DNA of 64,000 nt from Caballeronia ptereochthonis (GCF_001545075.1 NZ_FCOB02000002.1:186001-250000); one strand, 5' to 3'. Shown: positions 8,882 to 17,725, numbered from the stretch's first letter. Made by a program: numbers and translations. Notes: generated from the letters alone by a model not told the origin.

Positions 8882-9876
8882 CCACCACGGCAGCCGATCG
8901 TTCGGACACGGAGGCGCTGTCACGCCGCGTGATTCGTCAGTTGAGGAGCGGCATCGGGCCTCTGTTCGCGGCGCTCGTCATCATATGCGTGGCGTTGTCG
9001 ATCGCATCGCCCGAGTTTCTCACCACCAGCACGCTCACGAACATCATGGTGCAGGTATCGGTGGTGGGCATTGCGGCGGTGGGCGGCACGTTCGTCATCA
9101 TCACGTCGGGCATCGACTTGTCGGTGGGCTCGCTCGTCGCGCTGAGCGGCATGGTTGCGGCGACCGTCATGGCGGGATCGAGCCCGGGCGCGGTGGGACT
9201 GGGCCTTGCGGGGCTTTGCGCCGCGCTCGCGGTGGGCGCGTTCGCGGGGGCGCTCAACGGGCTCGCGGTGTCGTGGCTGAGGCTCGTGCCGTTCATCGTC
9301 ACGCTTGCGGCGATGGCCATGGCGCGCGGCCTCACACTGGCCATTTCGGATGGCCGTACCAAGTTCGATTTTCCCGATGCGTTCACGCTGTTCGGCGCGA
9401 AGACCGTTGCGGGCCTGCCCATGCCGATGATCGTGATGCTTGTCGTGTTCATCGTCGGGCATGTGCTGTTGCGCAAGACGACGTTCGGGCATCAGGTGTT
9501 CGCCGTAGGCGGGAATCAGGAAGCGGCTCGGCTTGCGGGGATTCCGGTGCGGCGGGTTGTGTTCTTCACTTACATGCTTGCTGGAGTGACGGCGGCGATT
9601 GCCGGCATCGTGCTGGCGGGGCGCCTGAATTCTGCTTTGCCTTCGGCGGCTAACGGGCTTGAGTTGCAGGTGATCGCGGCCATCGTGATCGGCGGGACGT
9701 CGCTTGCGGGCGGGCGCGGGTCCATCGTCGGGACATTCATCGGGGTGGTGTTGATCGGGGTGATCAACGTGGGCCTTTCGTTGCTCGGCGTGAATCCGTT
9801 CTGGACGCAGTTCATTCAAGGTGGGGTCATTTTTGCTGCTGTTTTGCTCGATGCTTTGAGTCAGCGGAGGAAGTAG
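8878..9876 (+). CDS. Ribose-type ABC transporter permease (RbsC type)
   Basis: A 332-residue, mostly hydrophobic inner-membrane permease of the BPD_transp_2 family, with about 8-10 membrane segments. Family signatures are GGIDLSVG-like (TSGIDLSVGSLVALSG, near 81-96) and AVIGGTSLAGGRGS-like (IVIGGTSLAGGRGS). It starts 4 bp inside the ATPase gene and pairs with that ATPase and the lipoprotein binding protein. The large palindrome begins 24 bp after the stop. Confidence 0.93.
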   Translation: MTTTAADRSDTEALSRRVIRQLRSGIGPLFAALVIICVALSIASPEFLTTSTLTNIMVQVSVVGIAAVGGTFVIITSGIDLSVGSLVALSGMVAATVMAGSSPGAVGLGLAGLCAALAVGAFAGALNGLAVSWLRLVPFIVTLAAMAMARGLTLAISDGRTKFDFPDAFTLFGAKTVAGLPMPMIVMLVVFIVGHVLLRKTTFGHQVFAVGGNQEAARLAGIPVRRVVFFTYMLAGVTAAIAGIVLAGRLNSALPSAANGLELQVIAAIVIGGTSLAGGRGSIVGTFIGVVLIGVINVGLSLLGVNPFWTQFIQGGVIFAAVLLDALSQRRK

Positions 9877-9900
9877 GGGTGGTTGGGATTTCTTCCATGA

Positions 9901-10032
9901 AATCCTGATTTCTTAGTGGTCTATTAGCGTTGCCCCTGTGCGGGGCGGCAGTCACTTTCTTTGCAGCAGCAAAGAAAGTGACCCCCGCCCCGGGGAGGGG
10001 CAGTGCTAATAGACCACCAAGAATTCAGGATT
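9901..10032. repeat. 132-bp imperfect palindrome (64-nt arms, 4-nt loop)
   Basis: The left arm 9901-9964 pairs with the right arm 9969-10032 at 55 of 64 positions around the loop AGCA. The core TCACTTTCTTTGC/GCAAAGAAAGTGA pairs perfectly, as does CTATTAGC/GCTAATAG. It lies between rbsC-like and dhaK genes, 71 bp before dhaK. Similar CACTTTCTTTGC hairpin elements are, from memory, dispersed in Burkholderia-group genomes. In RNA it would form a very long hairpin and could attenuate or stabilise the operon message. Downstream to 10085 is a CAA/CAAG-rich low-complexity leader. Confidence 0.85.
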
Positions 10033-10103
10033 CCCCGAAAGCGCAAGCAAGCGAACGAGCAGACAAACAAACAAGCAAACCAACACCAAGGAGATACTCA
10101 AAG

Positions 10104-11114
10104 ATGAAAAAGATCATCAACCATCCCGATGCTTTCGTCGATGAGATCATCGAAGCCCTACTACTCGCACATCCGAAATGGATGAAGTCCGCAACAGAAG
10201 ACCACCGCGCGCTCGTGCGCGCCGACTCCCCGAGGCAAGGCCGCGTCGGCATCGTAACGGGCGGCGGTTCCGGCCACATGCCGGGCTTTCTCGGCTACGT
10301 AGGCGAGGGATTGTGCAGCGGCGTGGCAGTGGGCAACGTATTCTCGTCGCCCTCCTCGGAGCAGATCTTCGAAGCGACGAAGGCCGTAAACGGCGGCGCG
10401 GGCGTGCTCTATGTCTACGGCAACTATGGCGGCGACGTGCTCAACTTCGACCTCGCAGCGGACCTCGCGGAAGCCGAAGGCATCGACGTCAAAACCGTCG
10501 TGCTGACCGACGATGTCGCCTCCGCACCGAAAGAACGTTCGGCGGATCGGCGCGGCGTGGCCGGCATGGTGTTCGCCTTCAAATGCGCAGGCGCCGCAGC
10601 CGAACGCGGCGATTCCCTCGACGAAGTGGCGCGCATTTGCGCCAAGGCCAACGCGAACTGCCGCACCATGGGCGTCGGCCTTTCGCCGACGATTCTGCCC
10701 GCAGCGGGCAAACCCACTTTCACGCTGCCGGAAGGCGAGATGGAGATCGGCATCGGCATTCACGGCGAACCGGGCACGCATCGCGGCAAACTCGAATCCG
10801 CCGATGCCATCGCCGAGCGCCTCACCCGCCAGATCGTCGGCGATCTCGCCGCGTCCAGGGGCTCGCGCGTCGCGCTGCTCGTAAACGGACTGGGCGCGAC
10901 GCCGCTGGAAGAACTGTATCTGCTCTACCGGCGCTCGGCGGCGCTCATCGCGGACCAAGGGTTGAAGGTCGCGCGCTCGTATGTCGGCGAGTACGTGACG
11001 AGCCTGGAAATGGCGGGCGCATCCATCACGGTGATGCTGCTCGACGACGAACTCGAAGCACTGCTTGCGGCGCCCGCGCGTTCGCCGTTCTTCCGCGACG
11101 GAACCGAGTCCTGA
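10104..11114 (+). CDS. dhaK: Dihydroxyacetone kinase subunit DhaK
   Basis: A 336-residue protein with the DhaK fold. Substrate-site landmarks are GGGSGHMPGF (53-62), GNYGGDVLNF (D111) and GIGIHGEPGTH with H220, the histidine that forms a hemiaminal with the ketose carbonyl in known DhaK proteins. RBS AAGGAG lies about 10 bp upstream. DhaL follows after 13 bp and no DhaM is nearby, so ATP rather than PTS phosphate could be the donor. Relatives phosphorylate dihydroxyacetone or erythrulose; the substrate here is not set by the sequence. Confidence 0.92.
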   Translation: MKKIINHPDAFVDEIIEALLLAHPKWMKSATEDHRALVRADSPRQGRVGIVTGGGSGHMPGFLGYVGEGLCSGVAVGNVFSSPSSEQIFEATKAVNGGAGVLYVYGNYGGDVLNFDLAADLAEAEGIDVKTVVLTDDVASAPKERSADRRGVAGMVFAFKCAGAAAERGDSLDEVARICAKANANCRTMGVGLSPTILPAAGKPTFTLPEGEMEIGIGIHGEPGTHRGKLESADAIAERLTRQIVGDLAASRGSRVALLVNGLGATPLEELYLLYRRSAALIADQGLKVARSYVGEYVTSLEMAGASITVMLLDDELEALLAAPARSPFFRDGTES

Positions 11115-11127
11115 AAAGGAGCGTGCA

Positions 11128-11754
11128 ATGAGTGTGACGAGCAAGGAACTGCGGGACATCCTCTCGCGCGCGCTAAGCGCGCTTCCCAATCATGCCGATG
11201 AACTGCGCGAGCTCGACGCGGCGCTCGGCGACGGCGATCTCGGCATCACCGTGCAGGCGGGGTCCGCGGCCATCGTGAAGGCGCTGGCCGCGCTGCCCGA
11301 CGAGACGTCGTTGAACGAAGCGCTGCTCGCCGCTGCCAAGGCGTTTTCCACCGCGAATCCGTCGACCTTCGCGGCGCTCGTCGGCGGCGGCCTGCTCGCG
11401 GCGGCGAAGACGGTGATCGGCAAGGACACGATCGGTCGCGACGAGGCGCTTGCGATCGGTCATGCAGTCGCGGCGCGGATCATCGAGCGCGGCAAGAGCC
11501 AGGTCGGCGACAAGACCGTGCTCGATGCGCTGGTGCCGAGTCTCGATGTACTGGCCATATCGCAAGGCAGCGCGACGGACATGCTCGACGCGATGATCGC
11601 GAACGCGAACGAGCAGGTCAGCGCGACCGCCGCGATGCAATCGAAGAAGGGGCGCGCCGCATGGGTGCAGGAGCGCAGCATCGGGCACGCAGACCCAGGC
11701 GCGACCGCTTATGTCAGGTTCCTGGAAGCATTGAGGGATGCGCTCGCGGCATGA
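11128..11754 (+). CDS. dhaL: Dihydroxyacetone kinase subunit DhaL (divergent)
   Basis: A 208-residue DhaL-type nucleotide subunit. The magnesium-ATP/ADP aspartates are present (LDAALGDGDLGITV: D30, D35, D37), and the C-terminal RAAWVQERSIGHADPGA matches the family. The middle loop, where typical DhaL has a GG(S/T)SGPLYG-like segment, instead reads STANPSTFAALVGGG (about 74-88). This suggests altered nucleotide or partner contacts. The gene is coupled to dhaK by a 13-bp gap with AAAAGGAG. It converges on the MFS gene 12 bp beyond. Confidence 0.87.
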   Translation: MSVTSKELRDILSRALSALPNHADELRELDAALGDGDLGITVQAGSAAIVKALAALPDETSLNEALLAAAKAFSTANPSTFAALVGGGLLAAAKTVIGKDTIGRDEALAIGHAVAARIIERGKSQVGDKTVLDALVPSLDVLAISQGSATDMLDAMIANANEQVSATAAMQSKKGRAAWVQERSIGHADPGATAYVRFLEALRDALAA

Positions 11755-11766
11755 ATGCCGCCGGAT

Positions 11767-13233
11767 TCATGCGCGCTTCTTTTCCGGTACGGTTTTGCCC
11801 TTGCCCGAATGAACGACCTTCAGCTTCGTGCGGGTGAGCGCGAGCGCTTCCGCGTGCGTGGCGACGCACGGTCCCGATCCGAGCAACGGCATGCGCGCCG
11901 TTTCGCGCAATGCGAGCACCGACACCATGCCGATCACGGACGCCGCCATCAGATAGTACGCGGGCATCATCAGATTGCCGGTCTGATCGACGAGCCACGC
12001 GGTGACGAGCGGCGTCGTGCCGCCGAACAGCGATACCGACACGTTGAAGCCGATGGCGAGCGCGCCGCAACGAATGCGCGTCGGAAAGAGGGCCGGCAGC
12101 GACGACGGCATCACGCCCGTGAAGGTCGAAAGCAATGCGCCCAGAATCAGCAGGCCGGTGAACACCGGCAGCACCGTGCCTGTGCGCACGAGCAGAAGCG
12201 CCGGAATCGACAGCGCGAACAGACCGATGCAGCCGGACATCATCACCGGCTTGCGGCCGATCCGGTCCGACAGATGGCCCGCGAACAGCGTCATCGGGAT
12301 CATCAGCACCATCACGAGCAGCACGAGAAAGAGCCCGTGCGTTTCGTCGAAATGAAGCGTCGCCGACAGGAAACTCGGCAGGTACGACAACGCCATGTAA
12401 TCGGTGACGTTGAAGATCAGTACGAGCCCCACACATTGCAGCAGCGGCTTGAGCTGATGCGCGAGCAGTTCGATGAACGATTGCTTCGGGCGTGACCGTT
12501 CGTCCGCCTCCCGCGCCTCGGCTTCCTTCCTGAACGCGGGCGTCTCTTCGAGCTTCATGCGGATATAGAGGCCCACGAGTCCGAGCGGACCCGCGATCAT
12601 GAACGGCACGCGCCAGCCCCACGAAAGCAGCGCTTCGTGCGAGAGCAGCGCCGTCAGCAGCGCGACCGTTCCCGCGCCGAGGATATAGCCCGCGAGCGTG
12701 CCCACTTCAAGAAAGCTGCCGAAGAAGCCGCGCCGCGCATCGGTCGAGAACTCGGCGATGAACGTCGCCGCGCCGCCATACTCGCCGCCCGTGGAGAAGC
12801 CCTGCACGAGACGCGCGACGAGCAGCAGCACCGGCGCGAGTATGCCGATCCTGTCATATCCCGGTATCAGGCCGATGCAGAATGTGCCGACGGCCATCAT
12901 GATCATCGTCATCGCCAGCACGCGCTGGCGGCCGATGCGGTCGCCGAGCGGGCCGAAGACCATGCCGCCGATCGGCCGCACGAGAAAGGCCGCGGCGAAG
13001 GTGCCGAAGGTCGCGATCAATTGTGCGGACGGGCTGCTCGACGGAAAGAACACCTTGCCGAGCACGACCGCGATGTAGCTGTAGACGCCGAAGTCGAACC
13101 ACTCCATTGCGTTGCCGAGCGCCATCGCGCCGACTGCGCGCTTGAGCAGCGCGTGATCGACGACCGTGATGTCGTCCAGCTCGAGAGGCGGCGACGGCTT
13201 GATTGCGGCATGGCGCTCGTGCGAGGGGCTCAC
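11767..13233 (-). CDS. MFS transporter, metabolite:H+ symporter (ProP-like)
   Basis: A 488-residue, 12-helix major facilitator of the metabolite:H+ symporter family. Family marks are GNAMEWFDFGVYSYIA (about 40-55), the loop 2-3 motif GPLGDRIGRQRVL, QGFSTGGEYGGAATFIAE, and GHLSDRIGRKPVM in the second half. Known relatives carry proline/betaine, citrate, alpha-ketoglutarate or shikimate. The gene is convergent with dhaL and probably independent of it. The substrate cannot be read from sequence. Confidence 0.9.
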   Translation of the reverse strand: MSPSHERHAAIKPSPPLELDDITVVDHALLKRAVGAMALGNAMEWFDFGVYSYIAVVLGKVFFPSSSPSAQLIATFGTFAAAFLVRPIGGMVFGPLGDRIGRQRVLAMTMIMMAVGTFCIGLIPGYDRIGILAPVLLLVARLVQGFSTGGEYGGAATFIAEFSTDARRGFFGSFLEVGTLAGYILGAGTVALLTALLSHEALLSWGWRVPFMIAGPLGLVGLYIRMKLEETPAFRKEAEAREADERSRPKQSFIELLAHQLKPLLQCVGLVLIFNVTDYMALSYLPSFLSATLHFDETHGLFLVLLVMVLMIPMTLFAGHLSDRIGRKPVMMSGCIGLFALSIPALLLVRTGTVLPVFTGLLILGALLSTFTGVMPSSLPALFPTRIRCGALAIGFNVSVSLFGGTTPLVTAWLVDQTGNLMMPAYYLMAASVIGMVSVLALRETARMPLLGSGPCVATHAEALALTRTKLKVVHSGKGKTVPEKKRA

Positions 13234-13633
13234 TTGTGCTACTCCTGAATTGCATTGACCGCCGATGGGGCGCCGCGGCCTGATGGAGCGCGAGCGGCCC
13301 TCGGCATGATTGTTCTCTGGAGTGTGCGGATCGTCGCGCGCGCGTGCCTTCGCTCACGCGTCCGGAAATCGGCTCAAAACGACACATCACGGTTTCGCGA
13401 TGTCGGACGTGGGCGAACAAGTCGATGTCAGGCGTTGGCCTTCATCCGACAGTCGCGTGATTCAAAGCGACCGCGCGGGTGATCGTGCCCCGAGCCGGAA
13501 CGCTTTGTTTTCAGGTCATTCAGCTCTTTTAGAGCGATGCGTCCATCGAAAATGGCACAGGCCATGCACTTGTCGGCGCGGGCGCGATGCTTTCCCGCGC
13601 GCTTCGTTTTGTCGACAAGTCACTGGAGTCGCC
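13234..13633. other. Intergenic stretch with no gene supported
   Basis: About 400 bp between the divergent MFS gene and the small secreted protein. Short open frames here lack ribosome sites and look like chance GC-rich frames. It must hold promoters for both neighbours, but I see no convincing -35/-10 pair. Confidence 0.5.
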
Positions 13634-13915
13634 ATGAAAGCGAAACTCACTGCCATTCTTCTGGCCGCGAACGCGGCATGGTCCGCCATCCCCGCGCTGG
13701 CGGACGATTGCGGCTCGGCCAACATGCATTGCCAAGACGCGGTCGCGCCGGTCTCGTACAGCGCTCACGGCGCGGATGCGATGAGCTCGAAGGGTGCCGC
13801 GCACGACACGCCCGATGTCGGCACCCATGCGGTCGGAGGCGGTGACGCATACAAGACGCAATCGGGCAAGCGCGAACAGCGAGACAGTATTGACGCGTGG
13901 TATCGAGGAGGCTGA
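13634..13915 (+). CDS. Small exported hypothetical protein
   Basis: A 93-residue protein. Residues 1-23 form a signal peptide (MKAKLTAILLAANAAW...ALA) with likely cleavage before DDCGSANMHCQDAV. The mature part is short and polar, with two cysteines (CGSANMHC) that could form a disulfide, and it ends in IDAWYRGG. CTGGAG precedes the ATG by about 6 bp. No known domain is recognised. It is monocistronic and convergent with the binding-protein gene. Confidence 0.7.
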   Translation: MKAKLTAILLAANAAWSAIPALADDCGSANMHCQDAVAPVSYSAHGADAMSSKGAAHDTPDVGTHAVGGGDAYKTQSGKREQRDSIDAWYRGG

Positions 13916-13955
13916 TGACCGCTCAACCCCGCCATTCCCCGCGCGGCGAGCGCCG

Positions 13956-15563
13956 TCAATCGAGCGTGATGCCGTCGAAGCGATGCCCGCCGAGCGGGCT
14001 GATCAGATAGCCGTGCACGCGTTTCGAGATCGGCTGAAAGATGTTCGCGTGCGCAATCGGCGTGTACGGCACCTGATCCTTGAACACGACCTGCGCTTCT
14101 TCGTAGAGCTTCGTGCGCGCGTTCTGATCGGTAATGAGGCGCGCCTTCGCGAGCAGGTCGTCGAATTGCCTGTTGCACCACTTCGCCATGTTGCTGCCGT
14201 GGACCGCATCGCAGCCGAGCGTCGTGCCGAGCCAGTTGTCCGGGTCGCCGTTGTCGCCGAGCCAGCCGTACAGGATCGCATCGTGCTCGCCGTTCGTCTT
14301 CGCGCGCTTGTTGTACTCGGCCCATTCGTAAGTGACGATGTTCGCCTTCACGCCGATCTTCGCCCAGTCCGATTGAATCAGTTGCGCCATCAGGCGCGCG
14401 TTCGGGTTGTAGCCGCGCTGCACGGGCATGGCCCAGAGCGTGATCGCGAAGCCGTCCGGGAAGCCCGCTTCCTTGAGGAGCTCGCGCGCCTTCGCGGGAT
14501 CTCGCGGCGCGTCCTTGAGCGCCTTGTCATACGACCACTGCGAGGGCGGCATCGGGTTCGTGGCGACAGTGGCCGCGCCTTCGTAGACCGTTCTGATGAT
14601 CGCCTGCTTGTCGATCGCCATGTCGAGCGCGCGGCGCACGTTGACGTTGTCGAGCGGCTTGTGCGTGGTGTTGTAGCCCACATACGCGATATTGAAGCCG
14701 ACGCCAGACAGCACCGTGAGCTTCGGGTCCTGCCTGGACGCGGCGATATCGGCGGGGCGCGGGAAGGACGTCACCTGGCATTCGCCGCCCGACAGCTTCT
14801 GCTGGCGCACGGCGGCGTCGGGCGTGATCGAGAAGACCAGCTTGTCGATGTGGACGTCCTTTCTGTTCCAGTATGTCGGGTTGGCGTCATAGCGGATCGT
14901 CGCATCCTTCTGGTAGTCGCGGAATACGAACGCGCCCGTGCCGACCGGCTTCTGATTGAGATTCTCGGGCTTGCCTTGCTTGAGCAGTTGCGCCGCATAT
15001 TCCGCCGATACGATCGATGCGAATTCCATCGCAATGTTGCGCACGAACACGACATCCGGCGTCTTGAGCGTGAAGCGCACGGTGTAGTCGTCGAGCTTGT
15101 CGACCGATGCGATGTTCTTGTCGTAGCCGAGATCCGTCAGATACGGAAAGCTGACCGGATGCGCCTTCTGGAACGGCTCGTTCGGATCGATCATGCGCCT
15201 GAACGTGAACACGACGTCGTCCGCGTTGAAGTCGCGCGTGGGCTTGAACCAGGGCGTCGACTGGAATTTCACGCCGCGTCGAAGATGGAAGGTGAAGGTC
15301 TTCGCGTCCGGCGACTCGTCCCATTTCTCCGCGAGGCCGGGCACGAGATCGAGCGTTCCGCGCCTGAACTCGACGAGCGTGTCGTAGACGGCGTGCGCGC
15401 CCGCGTCGAAGTCGGTGCTGGTCGTGTACTGCGCGGAGTCGAAGCCGGCGGGGCTGCCTTCGGAGCAGAACACGAGCGTCTTGCTCGCGGCCAGTGCGGC
15501 TTGCGAACTCATTGCAAGCGCCGCGGAAAAGGAAACAGCAAGGAAACGTCGCGTCAGAGCCAT
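13956..15563 (-). CDS. Dipeptide/oligopeptide-type ABC substrate-binding protein
   Basis: A 535-residue periplasmic binding protein of the SBP_bac_5 (DppA/OppA) class. The signal peptide MALTRRFLAVSFSAALAMSSQAALA is followed by ASKTLVFCSEGSPAGFDSAQYTTSTDFDA. Start 15563 is chosen because the signal peptide begins there; the open frame extends 23 codons further. No permease or ATPase gene adjoins, so it is an orphan that must share a membrane complex encoded elsewhere. It lies 116 bp downstream of the aminobenzoate operon on the same strand. Confidence 0.9.
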   Translation of the reverse strand: MALTRRFLAVSFSAALAMSSQAALAASKTLVFCSEGSPAGFDSAQYTTSTDFDAGAHAVYDTLVEFRRGTLDLVPGLAEKWDESPDAKTFTFHLRRGVKFQSTPWFKPTRDFNADDVVFTFRRMIDPNEPFQKAHPVSFPYLTDLGYDKNIASVDKLDDYTVRFTLKTPDVVFVRNIAMEFASIVSAEYAAQLLKQGKPENLNQKPVGTGAFVFRDYQKDATIRYDANPTYWNRKDVHIDKLVFSITPDAAVRQQKLSGGECQVTSFPRPADIAASRQDPKLTVLSGVGFNIAYVGYNTTHKPLDNVNVRRALDMAIDKQAIIRTVYEGAATVATNPMPPSQWSYDKALKDAPRDPAKARELLKEAGFPDGFAITLWAMPVQRGYNPNARLMAQLIQSDWAKIGVKANIVTYEWAEYNKRAKTNGEHDAILYGWLGDNGDPDNWLGTTLGCDAVHGSNMAKWCNRQFDDLLAKARLITDQNARTKLYEEAQVVFKDQVPYTPIAHANIFQPISKRVHGYLISPLGGHRFDGITLD

Positions 15564-15679
15564 TTTTCTTGTTTGCTCGGAAGAGTTGGCGAGCCGCCTC
15601 GCGGCGGGCGTGAACCATACTCTACCAAGCAAACGTTTCTGGCCGAACCGATGATTTCTGCTTTTCTCTTGCGGACGCG

Positions 15680-17317
15680 CTACATCGCGCGCAATGCGAA
15701 GCGCTTGAGCTTGCCCGTCTCGGTGCGCGGCAGTGAATCGAGGAAGGTCACCACGCGAGGATACTTATAGGGCGCGACGTTGCGCTTGACGAAATCCTGC
15801 AGCTCGGCGATGAGCGCATCGTCGCCCGTGAAGCCGGGATTGAGCACGACGAACGCCTTCACCACCTGTCCGCGGGTTTCGTCCGGCACGCCAATCACGC
15901 CGCACTCGGCCACCGCTTCGTGCTGCATCAGCACGCTTTCCACTTCCGGCCCGGAGATGTTGTACCCCGCCGAGACGATCATGTCGTCGGCGCGCGCCTG
16001 ATAGAACACGTAGCCGTCTTCGTCGATCACGACGGAATCGCCGGGCAGGTTCCAGCCGTCGCGCACGAACTTCAGCTGACGTTCATCTGCGAGATAACGG
16101 CAGCCAGTCGGGCCGCGCACGGCGAGCTTGCCGATCGTGCCGGGCGGCACGGGCTGCATCGCATCGTCGACGGCCTGCACGATGTAACCCGGCACCGCGC
16201 GGCCGATTGCATGCTCGCGCACGTCCGCACCCGCCGACGAAATGAAGATATGGATCATCTCCGTGCCGCCGATGCCGTCGATCATCTCGATGCCGCTCGC
16301 TTCGTGCCACAGCGCACGCGTGGAATCGGGCAACGCCTCGCCGGCGGAAACGGTCTTCGTGAGGCTCGAAATGTCGAAGCGCTCGACGAGCGGCGCCATT
16401 TGCCTATAGAAGGTCGGCGCGGTGAACATGATGGTCGCGCGAAAGCGTTCGACCGTTTGCAGCAGCATTTCGGGCGTGAGCTTTTCGAGCAGCACCGTCG
16501 ATGCGCCCACACGCAGCGGAAAGCACAGCAGGCCGCCTAGGCCGAACGTGAATGCGAGCGGCGGCGTGCCGCAGAATACGTCGCTCGACGTCGGCTTCAG
16601 GATGTGGCGCGGGAAGAGATCGCACATCGCGAGCACGTCGCGATGAAAATGCATGCAGCCCTTCGGCGCGCCTGTCGTGCCGCTCGTGAACGCAATCAGG
16701 CAGACATCGTCGGCGGCCGTGTCGCAGGCATCGAAATGATCGGGCTTCGCCGCCGCGAGCGATTCGAGCGAGGCGGGCGCGTCGTCGTGGAACGTGAGGA
16801 CCTGCGCGAGGGTTTCGCATTGGAACTCGTCGTCCTTTGCGCGGCAGCGGGCGAGCTCGTCCATCAGGCGAACATCGCAAAGCGCCGCTGAAATCCGGGC
16901 CTTGTCGATGATCTGCTTCAGCTCCTTCGCACGCAGAAGCGGCATGGTCGGCACGACGACGAGTCCCGCCTTCAGCGCCGCGAAGAACGCGACCGCCATC
17001 TGCAAGGTATTCGGGCCGCGCAGGAGCACCCGATTGCCTGGACGCAAGCCCATTTCATCGACGAGCACACGTGCGCTGCGATTCACGAGCGCGCGCAATT
17101 CCCTGTAGCTGGTGGCATGGGGCGCGCCGTTCACGTCGGACCAGATGGCGGGCCGGTCGCCATGTCCGCTTTCGATCGCGCGATCCAGCAGTTCCGTCGC
17201 GCAATTGATGCGCGCGGGGTAGGCGACATCGGCGTTGTCGAGCATGAACACCGGCCACTGATCCTCCGGCGGCAGGTGATCGCGCGCGAATGTATCGACG
17301 TGTGCTGACCGTTCCAT
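15680..17317 (-). CDS. abmG: 2-aminobenzoate-CoA ligase (benzoate-CoA ligase family)
   Basis: A 545-residue acyl-adenylating enzyme. Motifs are FTSGTTGAPKGCMHFHRD (P-loop), the core GIGGTEMIHIF, YQARADDMIVSAGYNISGPEVE (hinge) and the C-terminal catalytic lysine in PRTETGKLKRFAL. It would activate anthranilate or a similar aromatic acid to its CoA thioester at the cost of ATP to AMP. It is the last of eight co-directional genes, including an AbmA-type monooxygenase/reductase, which makes 2-aminobenzoate the best substrate; benzoate or salicylate are alternatives. Confidence 0.85.
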   Translation of the reverse strand: MERSAHVDTFARDHLPPEDQWPVFMLDNADVAYPARINCATELLDRAIESGHGDRPAIWSDVNGAPHATSYRELRALVNRSARVLVDEMGLRPGNRVLLRGPNTLQMAVAFFAALKAGLVVVPTMPLLRAKELKQIIDKARISAALCDVRLMDELARCRAKDDEFQCETLAQVLTFHDDAPASLESLAAAKPDHFDACDTAADDVCLIAFTSGTTGAPKGCMHFHRDVLAMCDLFPRHILKPTSSDVFCGTPPLAFTFGLGGLLCFPLRVGASTVLLEKLTPEMLLQTVERFRATIMFTAPTFYRQMAPLVERFDISSLTKTVSAGEALPDSTRALWHEASGIEMIDGIGGTEMIHIFISSAGADVREHAIGRAVPGYIVQAVDDAMQPVPPGTIGKLAVRGPTGCRYLADERQLKFVRDGWNLPGDSVVIDEDGYVFYQARADDMIVSAGYNISGPEVESVLMQHEAVAECGVIGVPDETRGQVVKAFVVLNPGFTGDDALIAELQDFVKRNVAPYKYPRVVTFLDSLPRTETGKLKRFALRAM

Positions 17318-17329
17318 CGTGCTCTCCGC

Positions 17330-17725
17330 TTAGTCGGGGATGACAGCCGTGGCTTCGATTTCCACCAATGCATCGTCTTCGATCAGTGCGACGACCTGCA
17401 CCGCGCTCATCGCGATGTCGTAATCGCCGATCAGCTCGCGAAACGCCGCGCCGATCTCCTTCGCCGCCGCGAGATAGGCGCGCTTGTCGGTCACGTACCA
17501 GGTCATGCGCACGAGATGCTCGGGCTTGCCGCCCGCCTCGCGCAGCACGGCCACGACATTGCGCAGCGCCTGCGCGGCCTGCGCGCCGAACGCGTCGCTG
17601 ACGAAGCGCGCCTGTTCGTTCCAGCCGATCTGTCCGGCGATATACACCTGCGTGCCGCGCACCGCGACGCCGTTCGCGTAGCCGCGCGGCTTGACCCAGC
17701 CCGAAGGCAGAAGCGTCTTTTTCAT
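17330..17725 (-). CDS. RidA family (YjgF/YER057c/UK114) protein
   Basis: A 131-residue RidA-fold protein. The start has AGGAGGAA about 8 bp upstream and overlaps the thioesterase stop by 4 bp. The canonical catalytic arginine of true RidA (in a CR-type motif near the C-terminus) is not evident; the equivalent segment reads ALVEIEATAVIPD. RidA relatives hydrolyse enamines and imines. In an aminobenzoyl-CoA operon it could act on the amino/imino intermediate after ring oxygenation, but that role is inferred. Confidence 0.87.
   Translation of the reverse strand: MKKTLLPSGWVKPRGYANGVAVRGTQVYIAGQIGWNEQARFVSDAFGAQAAQALRNVVAVLREAGGKPEHLVRMTWYVTDKRAYLAAAKEIGAAFRELIGDYDIAMSAVQVVALIEDDALVEIEATAVIPD

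Noticed and set aside
13794..15770. 658-codon plus-strand open frame opposite the peptide-binding protein
   Set aside because: Arg-rich shadow; the minus-strand frame is an unmistakable SBP_bac_5 protein.
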